DNA of 64,000 bases from Marilutibacter spongiae. Lineage in GTDB: Bacteria; Pseudomonadota; Gammaproteobacteria; Xanthomonadales; Xanthomonadaceae. Numbering within the stretch: position 1 is the stretch's first letter; every line of letters starts with the position of its first letter. The position numbers were made by a program, and so were the translations under genes. The stretch is from NCBI RefSeq assembly GCF_014145325.1, contig NZ_JACHTF010000011.1:1-64000 (forward strand), read 5' to 3'. This document shows, one piece after another, positions 17,106 to 25,478 of the stretch. Below the pieces are notes generated by a model that was given only the letters and a program-made list of their open reading frames with translations, made no database searches and was not told the origin of the DNA.

Positions 17106-19210
17106 CCGCAGATCGACGCCAACAGGGAAAGCTGCGCGGCATGCGGGGCTTCGCCCTCGGCGGGCGTGATCGGCACGTAGTGGCCGTCGCTGCGCAGGGC
17201 CCAGGCATTGACGTTGTCGCTGAGGTAGTTCACCACGACCTCGGCGTGGATCCGCGCGGCCACCTCCGGGTCGAGGATCGGGAAGCAGGTCTCCACGCGA
17301 CGCAACAGGTTGCGTTCCAGCCAGTCGGCACTGGAGCACAACAGGTCCGGCTGGCCGTCGTTGGCGAACCAGTACACGCGGTGGTGCTCGAGGAAGCGGC
17401 CGACGATCGAGCGCACCCGGATGTTGTCCGACACCCCGGGCACGCCCGGTCGCAGGGTGCAGGCGCTGCGCACGATCAGGTCGATCTGCACGCCCGCCTG
17501 GGAGGCACGGTAGAGCGCGCGCACGACCTGGGGCTCGTTGAGCGCGTTCATCTTGGCGACGATGTGCGCCGGACGGCCCGCGCGGGCGTGCTGGGTCTCG
17601 CGGTCGATCCGCTTGAGCACGCCGTCGTGCAGGGTGAAGGGCGACTGCAGCAGGCGCTTGAGCTTGATCGACGGGGCCAGGCCGGACAGCTGCTGGAAGA
17701 TCAGGTGCACGTCGTTGCCGATTTCGGGGTTGGCGGTGAACAGCCCCAGGTCGGTGTAGAGGCGGGCGGTGCCGGAATGGTAGTTGCCGGTGCCCATGTG
17801 CACGTAGCGGCGCAGGCGGCCGTCCTCGCGCCGCACGATCAGCAGCATCTTGGCGTGGGTCTTGAAGCCGACCACGCCGTAGACGACCTGCACCCCGGCC
17901 TCCTGCAGGCGGTCGGCGAAGCCCAGGTTGGCCTCTTCGTCGAAGCGCGCGCGCAGCTCGACGACCGCGGTCACGTCCTTGCCGTTGCGCGCGGCCTGCA
18001 CCAGCTGTTCGACGATCGGCGAGTCCTTGCCCGAGCGGTACAGGGTCTGCTTGATCGCCAGGACGTGCGGGTCTTCGGCGGCCTGGCGCAGCAGTTCCAG
18101 GACCGGGGTGAAGGCGTCGAACGGGTGGTGCAGCAGCACGTCGCCGCGGCCGATGCGGTCGAACATGGCCTCGCTGCCCGGCAGCTGGCGTTGCTGGAAG
18201 GGCGGGAACTTCAGGTCCATCCGGGTGACCAGGTCGTAGACCTGGATGACGCGGTTGAGGTTCACCGGGCCATTGATGCGGTAGACGGCGTTCTCGTTGA
18301 GGTCGAAGTTCTCCAGCAGGGTGCGGACGATCCCGTCCGGGCACTGGTCGGCGATCTCCAGGCGCACCGCGCGCAGGTAGCCGCGACCGACCAGTTCGTC
18401 GCGCAGCGCCAGGGCGATGTTGTCCACTTCCTCCTCGTCGACCAGCAGTTCCGAGTTGCGGGTGACGCGGAACTGGTAGGCGCCCTTGACCTCCATGCCC
18501 GGGAACAGCTCGTCGACGAAGGTCGACAGGACGGCGGAGAGGAACACGAAGTCGTTGGGGCCGCCCGACACGTTCTCGGGCAACTGGATGATGCGCGGCA
18601 GCGAACGCGGTGCGCGGACGATGGCGAGGTTGCCGTCGCGGCCGAAGGCATCGCGGCCCTTGAGCACGACGACGATGTTGAGCGACTTGTTGAGGATCTT
18701 CGGGAACGGATGCGCCGGGTCCAGGCCCAGCGGCGACAGCACCGGCATGATCTCGTCGCGGAAGTAGGCCAGCAGCCAGCGCTTCTGCCGGCTGTTCCAG
18801 CTGTCGCGGCCGAGCACGCGCACGCCGGCCTCGTCCAGGGCGGGGCGCAGGACGTGGTTCCAGCAGTCGTACTGCGCGCTGACCAGTTCCGCGGCGCGAT
18901 CGTGGATGCGTGCCAGCACGGTCGACGGCGACAGGCCGTCCGGGGCGGGCATCAGGCCCAGGTCGCCGGCGTGGCGCAGGGTGCCGGCGCGGATCTCGAA
19001 GAACTCGTCGAGGTTGGTGCAGGAAATGCACAGGTACTTGAGCCGCTCCAGCAGCGGCACGCTCTCGTCGCGCGCCTGGGCGAGCACGCGGAAGTTGAAA
19101 TCCAGCTGCGACAGCTCGCGGTTGAAGTACAGCGACGGGTCGTAGAGCGAGCCCGCCTCGCCGGTCGCGGCGTCGTGGGGGGGCGTGTCGTGCGCGGCGT
19201 TCATGGACAT
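17102..19210 (-). CDS. ppk1: Polyphosphate kinase 1
   Basis: Reversible polymerisation of ATP gamma-phosphate into polyphosphate at the membrane. The 702 residues cover the N, head, C1 and C2 domains (YFNRELSQLDFNFRVL at the N-terminus). The catalytic histidine that becomes phosphorylated lies in FKTHAKMLLIVRRE, and the second HKD-like histidine in HHRVYWFAN. It begins three bases after phoR and overlaps ppx, placing polyphosphate synthesis in the phosphate-starvation operon. Confidence 0.97.
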   Translation of the reverse strand: MSMNAAHDTPPHDAATGEAGSLYDPSLYFNRELSQLDFNFRVLAQARDESVPLLERLKYLCISCTNLDEFFEIRAGTLRHAGDLGLMPAPDGLSPSTVLARIHDRAAELVSAQYDCWNHVLRPALDEAGVRVLGRDSWNSRQKRWLLAYFRDEIMPVLSPLGLDPAHPFPKILNKSLNIVVVLKGRDAFGRDGNLAIVRAPRSLPRIIQLPENVSGGPNDFVFLSAVLSTFVDELFPGMEVKGAYQFRVTRNSELLVDEEEVDNIALALRDELVGRGYLRAVRLEIADQCPDGIVRTLLENFDLNENAVYRINGPVNLNRVIQVYDLVTRMDLKFPPFQQRQLPGSEAMFDRIGRGDVLLHHPFDAFTPVLELLRQAAEDPHVLAIKQTLYRSGKDSPIVEQLVQAARNGKDVTAVVELRARFDEEANLGFADRLQEAGVQVVYGVVGFKTHAKMLLIVRREDGRLRRYVHMGTGNYHSGTARLYTDLGLFTANPEIGNDVHLIFQQLSGLAPSIKLKRLLQSPFTLHDGVLKRIDRETQHARAGRPAHIVAKMNALNEPQVVRALYRASQAGVQIDLIVRSACTLRPGVPGVSDNIRVRSIVGRFLEHHRVYWFANDGQPDLLCSSADWLERNLLRRVETCFPILDPEVAARIHAEVVVNYLSDNVNAWALRSDGHYVPITPAEGEAPHAAQLSLLASICG

Positions 19211-19213
19211 GCC

Positions 19214-20557
19214 TCAGGAGTGTACGGGGGCGGGCGGATCGATGGGGGCGGGCAGGTCGTTGGGCCGCAGGCGGCCGGTGCCGAAGTGGCAGGAGAAGGT
19301 GCTGCCCTGGCCGACCTCGCTGCTGATCTCCAGGCGGGCATCGTGCAGCTGGAGCACGTGCTTGACGATCGCCAGGCCCAGCCCGGTGCCGCCGCTCTCG
19401 CGCGAGCGGCTGGTGGAGACCCGGTAGAAACGCTCGGTGATGCGCGGCAGGTGGCTGGCGGGGATGCCGTAGCCGCTGTCGGTGACCTGCAGGGCGACGC
19501 CGCCCTGGCCGTCCGGGCGCCAGGCGATCTCGATGCGGCCGCCTGCCGGGGTGTAGCGCACGGCATTGCTGACGAGGTTGGAGAACGCGCTGTGCAACTC
19601 CTTGCCCGAGCCCATCAGGTCCACGTGGGCGCTGTCGTCGATGTCGATCTGATGGCGGCCCTGGCTGAGCGCGGCGGCCTCGCGGCGCAGGGTATGCAGC
19701 ATCGAGGCCATCGAGACGTGCTCCTCGGCCTGCAGGTGGTCCTGGGATTCCAGCCGCGACAGCGTCAGCAGGTCCTCGACGAGCTGGGTCATGCGCTGCG
19801 ATTGGCGCTGCATCTCGGCCAGCATCGGCGCCCAGTCGGGCTGCTCCTCGGGATCGAGCATGTCCAGGTAGCCGTGGATGACCGTCAGCGGGGTCCGCAA
19901 TTCGTGGGACACGTTGGCGACGAAATCGCGGCGCATCTGTTCGAGCTGCAGGAGGCGGCTGACGTCGCGCGCCACCAGCAGCCACAGGTTCTCCGAATAC
20001 GGGATCAGCCGCAGGCTGAGGGTCGCGGCCGGATTGAACGGGGAATAGGTCTCCAGCGGCTCGGCATTGCGGCCCGCGGCCATCCAGTGCGCGAGCGGCA
20101 TCGGTTGCAGGCGCTGGACGAGCGACGCGCCGATGTCGTCCGGGTAGCGCAGCCCCAGCAGGCGCGTGCCGGCCTCGTTGAACCACTGGATGCGCTGGCT
20201 GTTGCGTTCGACCACGATGATCGCGTCGGGCAGTGCGGCGGCGGCGGCGCGGTAGGCGCGCAGCATCTCCATCAGCCGGCGCTTGCGCGCGCGCATCTCG
20301 CCCTGGGTGCGATAGAGCAGGCGGTCGAGCTCGTTCCAGACGCCGTCGCTGTTGGACGGCGTCAGGCGCTGGCGCGCGGTCAGGCGGATAAGCACCTTGC
20401 GCAGGCGCCAGTAATGCCAGGCCACGATGCCCAGGGCGGTGGCGGTGAGGAACGGGAACAGCTGTCCGCTCAGCAGGCCCAGCACCGTGGCGGCGGCCAG
20501 GATGAGCAGGAGCAGGCCGAGGGTGCGGAACCAGGCGGAGCGGGCGCGAGGAGGCAT
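19214..20557 (-). CDS. phoR: Phosphate regulon sensor kinase PhoR
   Basis: Membrane sensor histidine kinase of 447 residues. Two adjacent N-terminal helices (about 11-49) precede a charged linker, a PAS domain (about 105-200, ALPDAIIVVERNSQRIQWFN) and the kinase core with H218 (NVSHELRTPLT), N-box NLVSNAVRYTP, DSGYGIP and GGTGLGLAIV. It controls PhoB in response to phosphate transport state. Its order between phoB and ppk1 supports the assignment over other PAS kinases. Confidence 0.95.
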   Translation of the reverse strand: MPPRARSAWFRTLGLLLLILAAATVLGLLSGQLFPFLTATALGIVAWHYWRLRKVLIRLTARQRLTPSNSDGVWNELDRLLYRTQGEMRARKRRLMEMLRAYRAAAAALPDAIIVVERNSQRIQWFNEAGTRLLGLRYPDDIGASLVQRLQPMPLAHWMAAGRNAEPLETYSPFNPAATLSLRLIPYSENLWLLVARDVSRLLQLEQMRRDFVANVSHELRTPLTVIHGYLDMLDPEEQPDWAPMLAEMQRQSQRMTQLVEDLLTLSRLESQDHLQAEEHVSMASMLHTLRREAAALSQGRHQIDIDDSAHVDLMGSGKELHSAFSNLVSNAVRYTPAGGRIEIAWRPDGQGGVALQVTDSGYGIPASHLPRITERFYRVSTSRSRESGGTGLGLAIVKHVLQLHDARLEISSEVGQGSTFSCHFGTGRLRPNDLPAPIDPPAPVHS

Positions 20558-20626
20558 GGCAGTCAGAGTGTAGTCCGGTCGGCCGGGCCGCGGTGCGTGC
20601 GACGCGCCCGCGGGACCCGCGCCGGG

Positions 20627-21322
20627 TCAGGCTTCGGCCGAGGCCGAGAAGCGGTAACCCGACCCGCGCACGGTCTGCACCATGCCGTCGTAGGCGTGCG
20701 GCTCCAGGGTCTTGCGCAGGCGGCGGATGTGCACGTCGACGGTGCGCTCCTCGACGTAGACGCTGCCGCCCCAGACATGGTCGAGCAGCTGCGTGCGCGA
20801 GTACACGCGCTCGGGATGGGTCATGAAGAAGTGCAGCAGGCGGTACTCGGTGGGGCCGATCTGCACCGGCTGGTCGTCGGCGAAGACGCGGTGCGCGGCG
20901 CCATCGATGCGCAGGCCGCCGACCGAGACGCTGCCGTCCTCGTCGTCCTCGCGCGAGCGACGCAGCACCGCGCGGATGCGCGCCAGCAGCTCGCGGGCCG
21001 AGAAGGGCTTGACCACGTAGTCGTCGACGCCGGCCTCCAGGCCGCCCACGCGGTCGTTCTCCTCGCCGCGGGCGGTCAGCATGATGATCGGGATCTCGCG
21101 GGTCAGCGACTCCTTCCGCCAGCGCCTCGCCAGCTCCAGGCCGCTGGTGCCGGGCAGCATCCAGTCGAGCAGGATCAGGTCGGGCACCCGGTCGGCGATG
21201 GCCGACTGCGCTTCGCGCGCGTCCCCGGCATGGATCGGCTCGTACTCGCCCTTGCGCAGGGCAAAGGACACCATGTCACGGATGGCGGGTTCGTCTTCTA
21301 CGATCAGGATGCGCTTCTGCAC
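20627..21322 (-). CDS. phoB: Phosphate regulon response regulator PhoB
   Basis: OmpR-family activator of phosphate-starvation genes, 231 residues. The receiver has the acidic pair in VEDEPA, phospho-acceptor D53 (LLDWMLPG), T83 and K105 (DYVVKPFSAREL). The winged helix (about 130-228) includes PTEYRLLHFF and RGSGYRFS. A GTG start at 21322 is chosen because MQKRILIVEDEP is the conserved N-terminus; no strong ribosome binding site is seen. It heads the phoB-phoR-ppk1-ppx run, with a candidate Pho box about 200 bases upstream. Confidence 0.95.
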   Translation of the reverse strand: MQKRILIVEDEPAIRDMVSFALRKGEYEPIHAGDAREAQSAIADRVPDLILLDWMLPGTSGLELARRWRKESLTREIPIIMLTARGEENDRVGGLEAGVDDYVVKPFSARELLARIRAVLRRSREDDEDGSVSVGGLRIDGAAHRVFADDQPVQIGPTEYRLLHFFMTHPERVYSRTQLLDHVWGGSVYVEERTVDVHIRRLRKTLEPHAYDGMVQTVRGSGYRFSASAEA

Positions 21323-21524
21323 GCGGTCACCAGTGGGGGTTGAAGCGAGCCATCCCGGGTGCGGCCGGCCTGGCGGACCCCGGGTCGACGGAGCCGGCAC
21401 GGGGCCGGGTCCGGCTTCGCTGGTGCGACCGGAGCGGGTCCGGCCGGGGACCGGGGCATGCGTCCTGGCTGCATGCCCGGAGCGCGTCTGGCTCCCCGAA
21501 GCGACCCCAGTAGACTACGGTTTT

Positions 21525-21542
21525 ATGACTGCCGCGTGACAG
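21525..21542 (-). promoter_or_regulatory. Candidate Pho box upstream of phoB
   Basis: Read on the minus strand: CTGTCACGCGGCAGTCAT. This is two 7-base direct repeats (CTGTCAC and CAGTCAT), each one mismatch from the PhoB half-site CTGTCAT, separated by the required four bases. The spacer is GC-rich rather than AT-rich. TAAAAC and a weak -10 (TAGTCT) follow. It lies between the end of the M48 protease gene and phoB, where autoregulation of the operon would occur. Confidence 0.5.
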
Positions 21543-21576
21543 GGTCGCCCGTCGCATCGCGCAGGGCCACGGGCGC

Positions 21577-23268
21577 TCAGTCGCGCTTGAGATCCTCGTC
21601 GCGGATGCCCTGGCGACGCAGTTCCAGCACGGTCGGCGTGATCGCGGCGATCCGCGACTCGATCCGGGCGCGTGCGTAGTAGTCCAGGTCATCGCGCTTC
21701 TTGAGCAGGTTCAGGCGGGTCAGCGCCAGCTCCGGCCGCCCGTTGAGGTAGGCCGCCTCGGCGTAGGCCTCGCCGGCGCGGATGGGGTCGCCGGCGATCT
21801 CGCAGGCGCGTGCGAAGACCTGCTGGAACTCCGGGTCCTCGCCCGAGCGCGACAACAGGGGGCGGAGCACGGCCTGGGCGCGCTTGCCCGACTCGGCCGT
21901 GTTGTATTCGGCCAGTGCGCGGGCATAGGTGAGCGCCACCGCGCGGTCGTTGGGCGAGCGTCGCAGCAGGGCCTCGAAACGTTCATTGGCCTGTTCGCGC
22001 TGGCCGCTGCGCGACTCGGCCTCGGCCAGGCCCAGTGTCACCCAGCTGTCATCGGGGCGTTCCTGGTGCAGCGCGGCGAGTTGGGTGGCGGCGTCGCGCG
22101 CCTTGCCGTTGCGCAGCAGGGCGATGGCCTGGCCGTACCGCTGGGCGTCGTCCAGGCGGCCGACGCGGGCGATCTGCGCGTATTCGCGGATCGCTTCGGC
22201 GGGGGTGTCGGCGCTGAGCACCCGCAGCCGCTCGCGCGCCATCTCGTACAGGCCGGTCCCGCCGCTGGCCAGCGCATCGGTGTCGATCACCAGGCCGCCG
22301 GGCAGCAGGGGGTTGGTGCTGGGCGTCGTGCCGCCGCCGTAGCGCGGGCGCCCCGACTCCTGGCGGCAGGCGTCCTCGCCATCGGGCGAGCGCACGCAGA
22401 CTTCGCCGCCGCCCTGGGAAAGCCGGATCTGGCGGGCCCGTTCCTTGGCTTCGGTGATGCGGGTGGTGGTGACCGGGTGGGTACGCAGGTAGTCCGGGAA
22501 GTCGCCGTAGTAATTGGCGGCGTTCGTCCTTGATTTGGCCTGCATCGTCGCGAAAAAGTCGGCCATCGCGACCGGATCGTAATCGCTGCGCGACAAGGTC
22601 TGGATGCCCAGGCGGTCGGCTTCGGACTCGTTGGCGCGGGTGTAGTTGATCTGGCGCTGCTGCATCAGGCCCATGGCGCCGACCATCGCCGCCTGCGCGG
22701 CGTCGTCGGCGGAGTTGCCGCCCGCGGCCTGCGCCGCGGCGAGGGCGCCGAGCATGGCCAGCAGGATCGGCACCTGGTCGCGCTGGGCCCGTTCGACCCC
22801 GCGCAGCACGTGGTACTGGGTGACGTGTGCGATCTCATGCGCCACCACGCCCGCGACCTCGTCCTCGCGCTCGCTCGCCAGGACCAGGCCCGCGTTCACC
22901 CCGATGTAGCCGCCCAGCGTCGCGAAGGCGTTGATCTGGCGCTCGCGCATCATGAAGAAGGTGAACGGCTGGGTCGGTCGGTCGCTGTTGGCCGCGAGCT
23001 GGCCGCCCATCGCCGAGAGCCAGCTGTCGATGAGCGGGTCCTCGAGCACGTATTCGTAGTGCCGCAACTGCGCGAGCATCATCGCGCCGTACTCTTCCTG
23101 CTGCGTCGGGCTCAGCAGTTCGCCGGCCGAGGAGCCGATGTCGGGCAGGCGGTTCTCCTGGGCCGGGGCGCAGACGCTGGCGACGGCCAGGGTGACGGCG
23201 ATGGCGAGTGGAGCGATCCGGCGCAAGGGAAACCTCGTGGTGGGGCGGGGCGGTCGAGCCCCGAGCAT
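21577..23268 (-). CDS. bepA: Periplasmic M48 metalloprotease with TPRs (BepA-like)
   Basis: Periplasmic zinc protease and chaperone-like factor for outer-membrane protein assembly. A signal peptide (hydrophobic IAPLAIAVTLAVASVCA) precedes the M48 domain with HEIAH (H144, E145, H148 from the ATG) and the third ligand region NESEADRLG. The C-terminal half (about 330-560) is helical repeats of TPR type (ANERFEALLRRSPNDRAVAL). Length (about 550) exceeds E. coli BepA (487). The start is uncertain: ATG at 23268 lacks a ribosome binding site, whereas a TTG at 23226 has GAGG six bases upstream and would give a standard signal peptide. Confidence 0.85.
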   Translation of the reverse strand: MLGARPPRPTTRFPLRRIAPLAIAVTLAVASVCAPAQENRLPDIGSSAGELLSPTQQEEYGAMMLAQLRHYEYVLEDPLIDSWLSAMGGQLAANSDRPTQPFTFFMMRERQINAFATLGGYIGVNAGLVLASEREDEVAGVVAHEIAHVTQYHVLRGVERAQRDQVPILLAMLGALAAAQAAGGNSADDAAQAAMVGAMGLMQQRQINYTRANESEADRLGIQTLSRSDYDPVAMADFFATMQAKSRTNAANYYGDFPDYLRTHPVTTTRITEAKERARQIRLSQGGGEVCVRSPDGEDACRQESGRPRYGGGTTPSTNPLLPGGLVIDTDALASGGTGLYEMARERLRVLSADTPAEAIREYAQIARVGRLDDAQRYGQAIALLRNGKARDAATQLAALHQERPDDSWVTLGLAEAESRSGQREQANERFEALLRRSPNDRAVALTYARALAEYNTAESGKRAQAVLRPLLSRSGEDPEFQQVFARACEIAGDPIRAGEAYAEAAYLNGRPELALTRLNLLKKRDDLDYYARARIESRIAAITPTVLELRRQGIRDEDLKRD

Positions 23269-23409
23269 GGGGGTGCCCGGGGAGGGTGGCGTGAATCCCC
23301 GGTTAACCGGAGCCGGCGTGCGGCCGGGGGCGCGGCGCTGGAAAAGACGTCGTGCCATGCCCATATTCGACAATATCGCGAATCGCAAAGTTTCCGCAGG
23401 AGTGCCGAC

Positions 23410-23703
23410 TTGAACAGCCCGAGCCACCCGGACGACGCCCGGCGTCCCGAGATCACCCTCTACAGTTCCGCCATCTGTCCGTACTGCGTGGCGGCCAAGA
23501 ACTTCCTCAAGAGCAAGGGGCAGACCTGGCGCGAGGTGCGCATCGACCTCGACCCGGAGGCGCGCGAGCGGATGATCGCCCTGGCCAAGCGCACCAGCGT
23601 GCCGCAGATCTTCATCGGCGACACCCACGTGGGCGGCTACGACGACATGATCGCCCTGCATCGCGCCGGCGGCCTGGAACCCCTGCTGGAGGGCGCGGCA
23701 TGA
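23410..23703 (+). CDS. grxC: Glutaredoxin (GrxC-type)
   Basis: Small thiol-disulfide oxidoreductase of 97 residues that uses glutathione. The dithiol active site CPYC is at 23-26, and the glutathione-binding TSVPQIFIG with the cis-proline and GGYDD follow. No ATG is available in the right place; a TTG at 23410 with AGGAG seven bases upstream is the likely start. The stop overlaps the next start as ATGA, coupling it to the AhpD-like gene. Confidence 0.92.
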   Translation: MNSPSHPDDARRPEITLYSSAICPYCVAAKNFLKSKGQTWREVRIDLDPEARERMIALAKRTSVPQIFIGDTHVGGYDDMIALHRAGGLEPLLEGAA

Positions 23704-24110
23704 GCGCGGACGCCAGCGGCCCGCAGGGCGAGCAGGACCGCATCGAGGCCTTCACCTCGTTCCGCAAGCGCATGAACGAACGCATCCTGGCCGAGCCGAA
23801 CCAGGTGGTGCGGCGTTTCTTCGCGCTCGATACCCAGACCTACCAGGCCGGCGCGCTCGACGTGAAGACCAAGGAGCTGCTGGGCCTGGTGGCGTCGCTG
23901 GTGCTGCGTTGCGACGACTGCATCAGCTACCACGTCGCCCAGTGCCGCGAGGCCGGCGTCGGTCGCGAGGAGATGTTCGAAGCGTTCTCCGTCGGCCTGG
24001 TCGTCGGCGGCTCGATCGTGATCCCGCACATGCGTCGCGCGGTCGACTTCCTGGACCAGCTCGAGCAGGGGGCCGCGACCGTGCCCGGGTCGTCCCACGC
24101 GCACGATTGA
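23700..24110 (+). CDS. Carboxymuconolactone decarboxylase / AhpD-like protein
   Basis: Helical protein of 136 residues in the CMD/AhpD family. The redox motif CDDCISYH (C71, C74, H78) is the AhpD type, expected to give a peroxidase-associated or thiol-reductase activity rather than decarboxylation. Translation is coupled to the glutaredoxin by an ATGA overlap, which suggests the two share electrons or a stress role; this is an inference from context. Confidence 0.85.
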   Translation: MSADASGPQGEQDRIEAFTSFRKRMNERILAEPNQVVRRFFALDTQTYQAGALDVKTKELLGLVASLVLRCDDCISYHVAQCREAGVGREEMFEAFSVGLVVGGSIVIPHMRRAVDFLDQLEQGAATVPGSSHAHD

Positions 24111-24201
24111 GCGCGCCCCGCGCCGCGCCCGGACCCGTGCCGGGCGCGCATGCGCGCCGCATTCCAGCGTGCCGCCACCCCCGCCGCGGGGACCCCGGGC
24201 C

Positions 24202-24230
24202 CTGAAAAACAGCGCCGTCTCAGGCATAAT
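24202..24230 (+). promoter_or_regulatory. Candidate sigma-70 promoter of the isocitrate dehydrogenase gene
   Basis: CTGAAA at 24202-24207, a 17-base spacer and CATAAT at 24225-24230, 64 bases before the start codon. Both hexamers are imperfect, but spacing and the local AT content within a GC-rich region fit. Confidence 0.4.
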
Positions 24231-24293
24231 CCTCCGGCTAACCATCCGGCGGCGTACTTCCCCGACGCCCGCCCCCAGCTGGAAGAATTCCCT

Positions 24294-25301
24294 ATGACGC
24301 AGACGATTACCGTCATCCGTGGCGATGGCATCGGCCCGGAAATCATGGACGCCACCCTGCACGTGCTCGAGGCGATGGACCTTGGCCTGCAGTACGAGGA
24401 AGCCGACGCCGGCCTGGCCGCACTCGAGAAGCACGGCGAGCTGATCCCGCAGTCCACGATGGACTCGATCCGTCGCAACCGCGTCGCCCTCAAGAGCCCG
24501 CTGACCACGCCGGTCGGCGAGGGCTTCCGTTCGATCAACGTCGAGCTGCGCAAGCGCTTCGACCTGTACGCCAACGTGCGTCCGGCCAAGTCCTTCCCGA
24601 ACACGCGCTCGCGCTTCCCCAGCGGCGTCGACGTGATCACGGTCCGCGAGAACACCGAGGGCGCCTACATCGGCGAAGGCCAGGAAGTGTCGGCCGATGG
24701 CGAGACCGCCGTCCTCACCCAGAAGGTCACCCGCCGCGGCTCGGAGCGCATCGTGCGCTATGCCTTCGAGCTGGCGCGCAAGGTCGGTCGCCGCAAGGTC
24801 ACCATCGTGCACAAGGCCAACATCCTGAAGTCGACGTCGGGCCTGTTCCTGAAGACCGCGCGCGCGGTGGCCGCGGAGTATCCGGACATCGAATGCGACG
24901 AGATGATCGTCGATGCGTGCTGCATGAAGCTCGTCATGCAGCCGGAGACCTTCGACGTGATCGTGACCACCAACCTGTTCGGCGACATCCTTTCGGACCT
25001 GTGCGCGGGCCTGGTCGGTGGCCTGGGCCTCGCCCCGGGCGCGAACATCGGTTCGGACGCGGCGATCTTCGAGGCCGTGCACGGCACCGCGCCGGACATC
25101 GCCGGCCAGGGCAAGGCCAACCCGTGCGCCCTGCTGCTGGGTGCGGCGCAGATGCTCGACCACCTGGGCATGCCGGAGAAGGCCGCTTCGCTGCGCGCGG
25201 CGATCATCGCCACGCTGGAGGCGCAGGACTCGCTGACCCCGGACCTGGGCGGCAGCGGCAACACCATGTCCTTCGCCAAGGCGATCGCCAGCCGCGTGTG
25301 A
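24294..25301 (+). CDS. NAD-dependent isocitrate dehydrogenase
   Basis: Decarboxylating beta-hydroxyacid dehydrogenase of the TCA cycle, 335 residues. It starts TITVIRGDGIGPEIMDATL; the substrate-binding region reads SINVELRKRFDLYANVRPAKSFP-type in two parts (residues about 77-100), NTEGAY and IVHKANILK follow, and the metal site is FDVIVTTNLFGDILSD. The cofactor loop GTAPDIAGQGKANP lacks the Lys/Tyr set of the NADP enzyme, and the length fits the homodimeric or octameric NAD enzyme known from Xanthomonas and the mitochondrial type. 3-isopropylmalate or homoisocitrate dehydrogenase are alternatives, but the SINVELRK pattern favours isocitrate. GGAAG precedes the start by eight bases. Confidence 0.88.
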   Translation: MTQTITVIRGDGIGPEIMDATLHVLEAMDLGLQYEEADAGLAALEKHGELIPQSTMDSIRRNRVALKSPLTTPVGEGFRSINVELRKRFDLYANVRPAKSFPNTRSRFPSGVDVITVRENTEGAYIGEGQEVSADGETAVLTQKVTRRGSERIVRYAFELARKVGRRKVTIVHKANILKSTSGLFLKTARAVAAEYPDIECDEMIVDACCMKLVMQPETFDVIVTTNLFGDILSDLCAGLVGGLGLAPGANIGSDAAIFEAVHGTAPDIAGQGKANPCALLLGAAQMLDHLGMPEKAASLRAAIIATLEAQDSLTPDLGGSGNTMSFAKAIASRV

Positions 25302-25346
25302 CCTCGGCGGCGCCGCGGTCTGGCGCATGCAGGCGGTACGATCATG

Positions 25347-25369
25347 GGCGCCCTCCGGGGCGCCTTTTT
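25347..25369 (+). terminator. Rho-independent terminator after isocitrate dehydrogenase
   Basis: A seven-base stem GGCGCCC/GGGCGCC with loop TCCG and an immediate run of five T. It lies 45 bases after the stop codon. Confidence 0.88.
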
Positions 25370-25478
25370 CGTGCCCGGGATCGCCCGTCGCGCCACCGGC
25401 AGGGGTACGGCCCGCCGGGGGCTCGACAGCACGCCCGCGCGGCCCCAGAATTGCGATTCCTTTCATCCGTATGAAGCG

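Noticed and set aside
17106-20186. In-frame N-terminal extension of ppx by more than 1000 residues
   Set aside because: The extension is out of frame with ppk1 and phoR, which are clearly coding there; the conserved Ppx N-terminus starts at 17105.
17141-21343. Very long open frame of 1400 codons on the plus strand over ppk1-phoR-phoB
   Set aside because: It is antisense to well-conserved genes, is rich in Val, Ala, Gln and His as expected of GC-rich shadow frames, and shows no recognisable domain.
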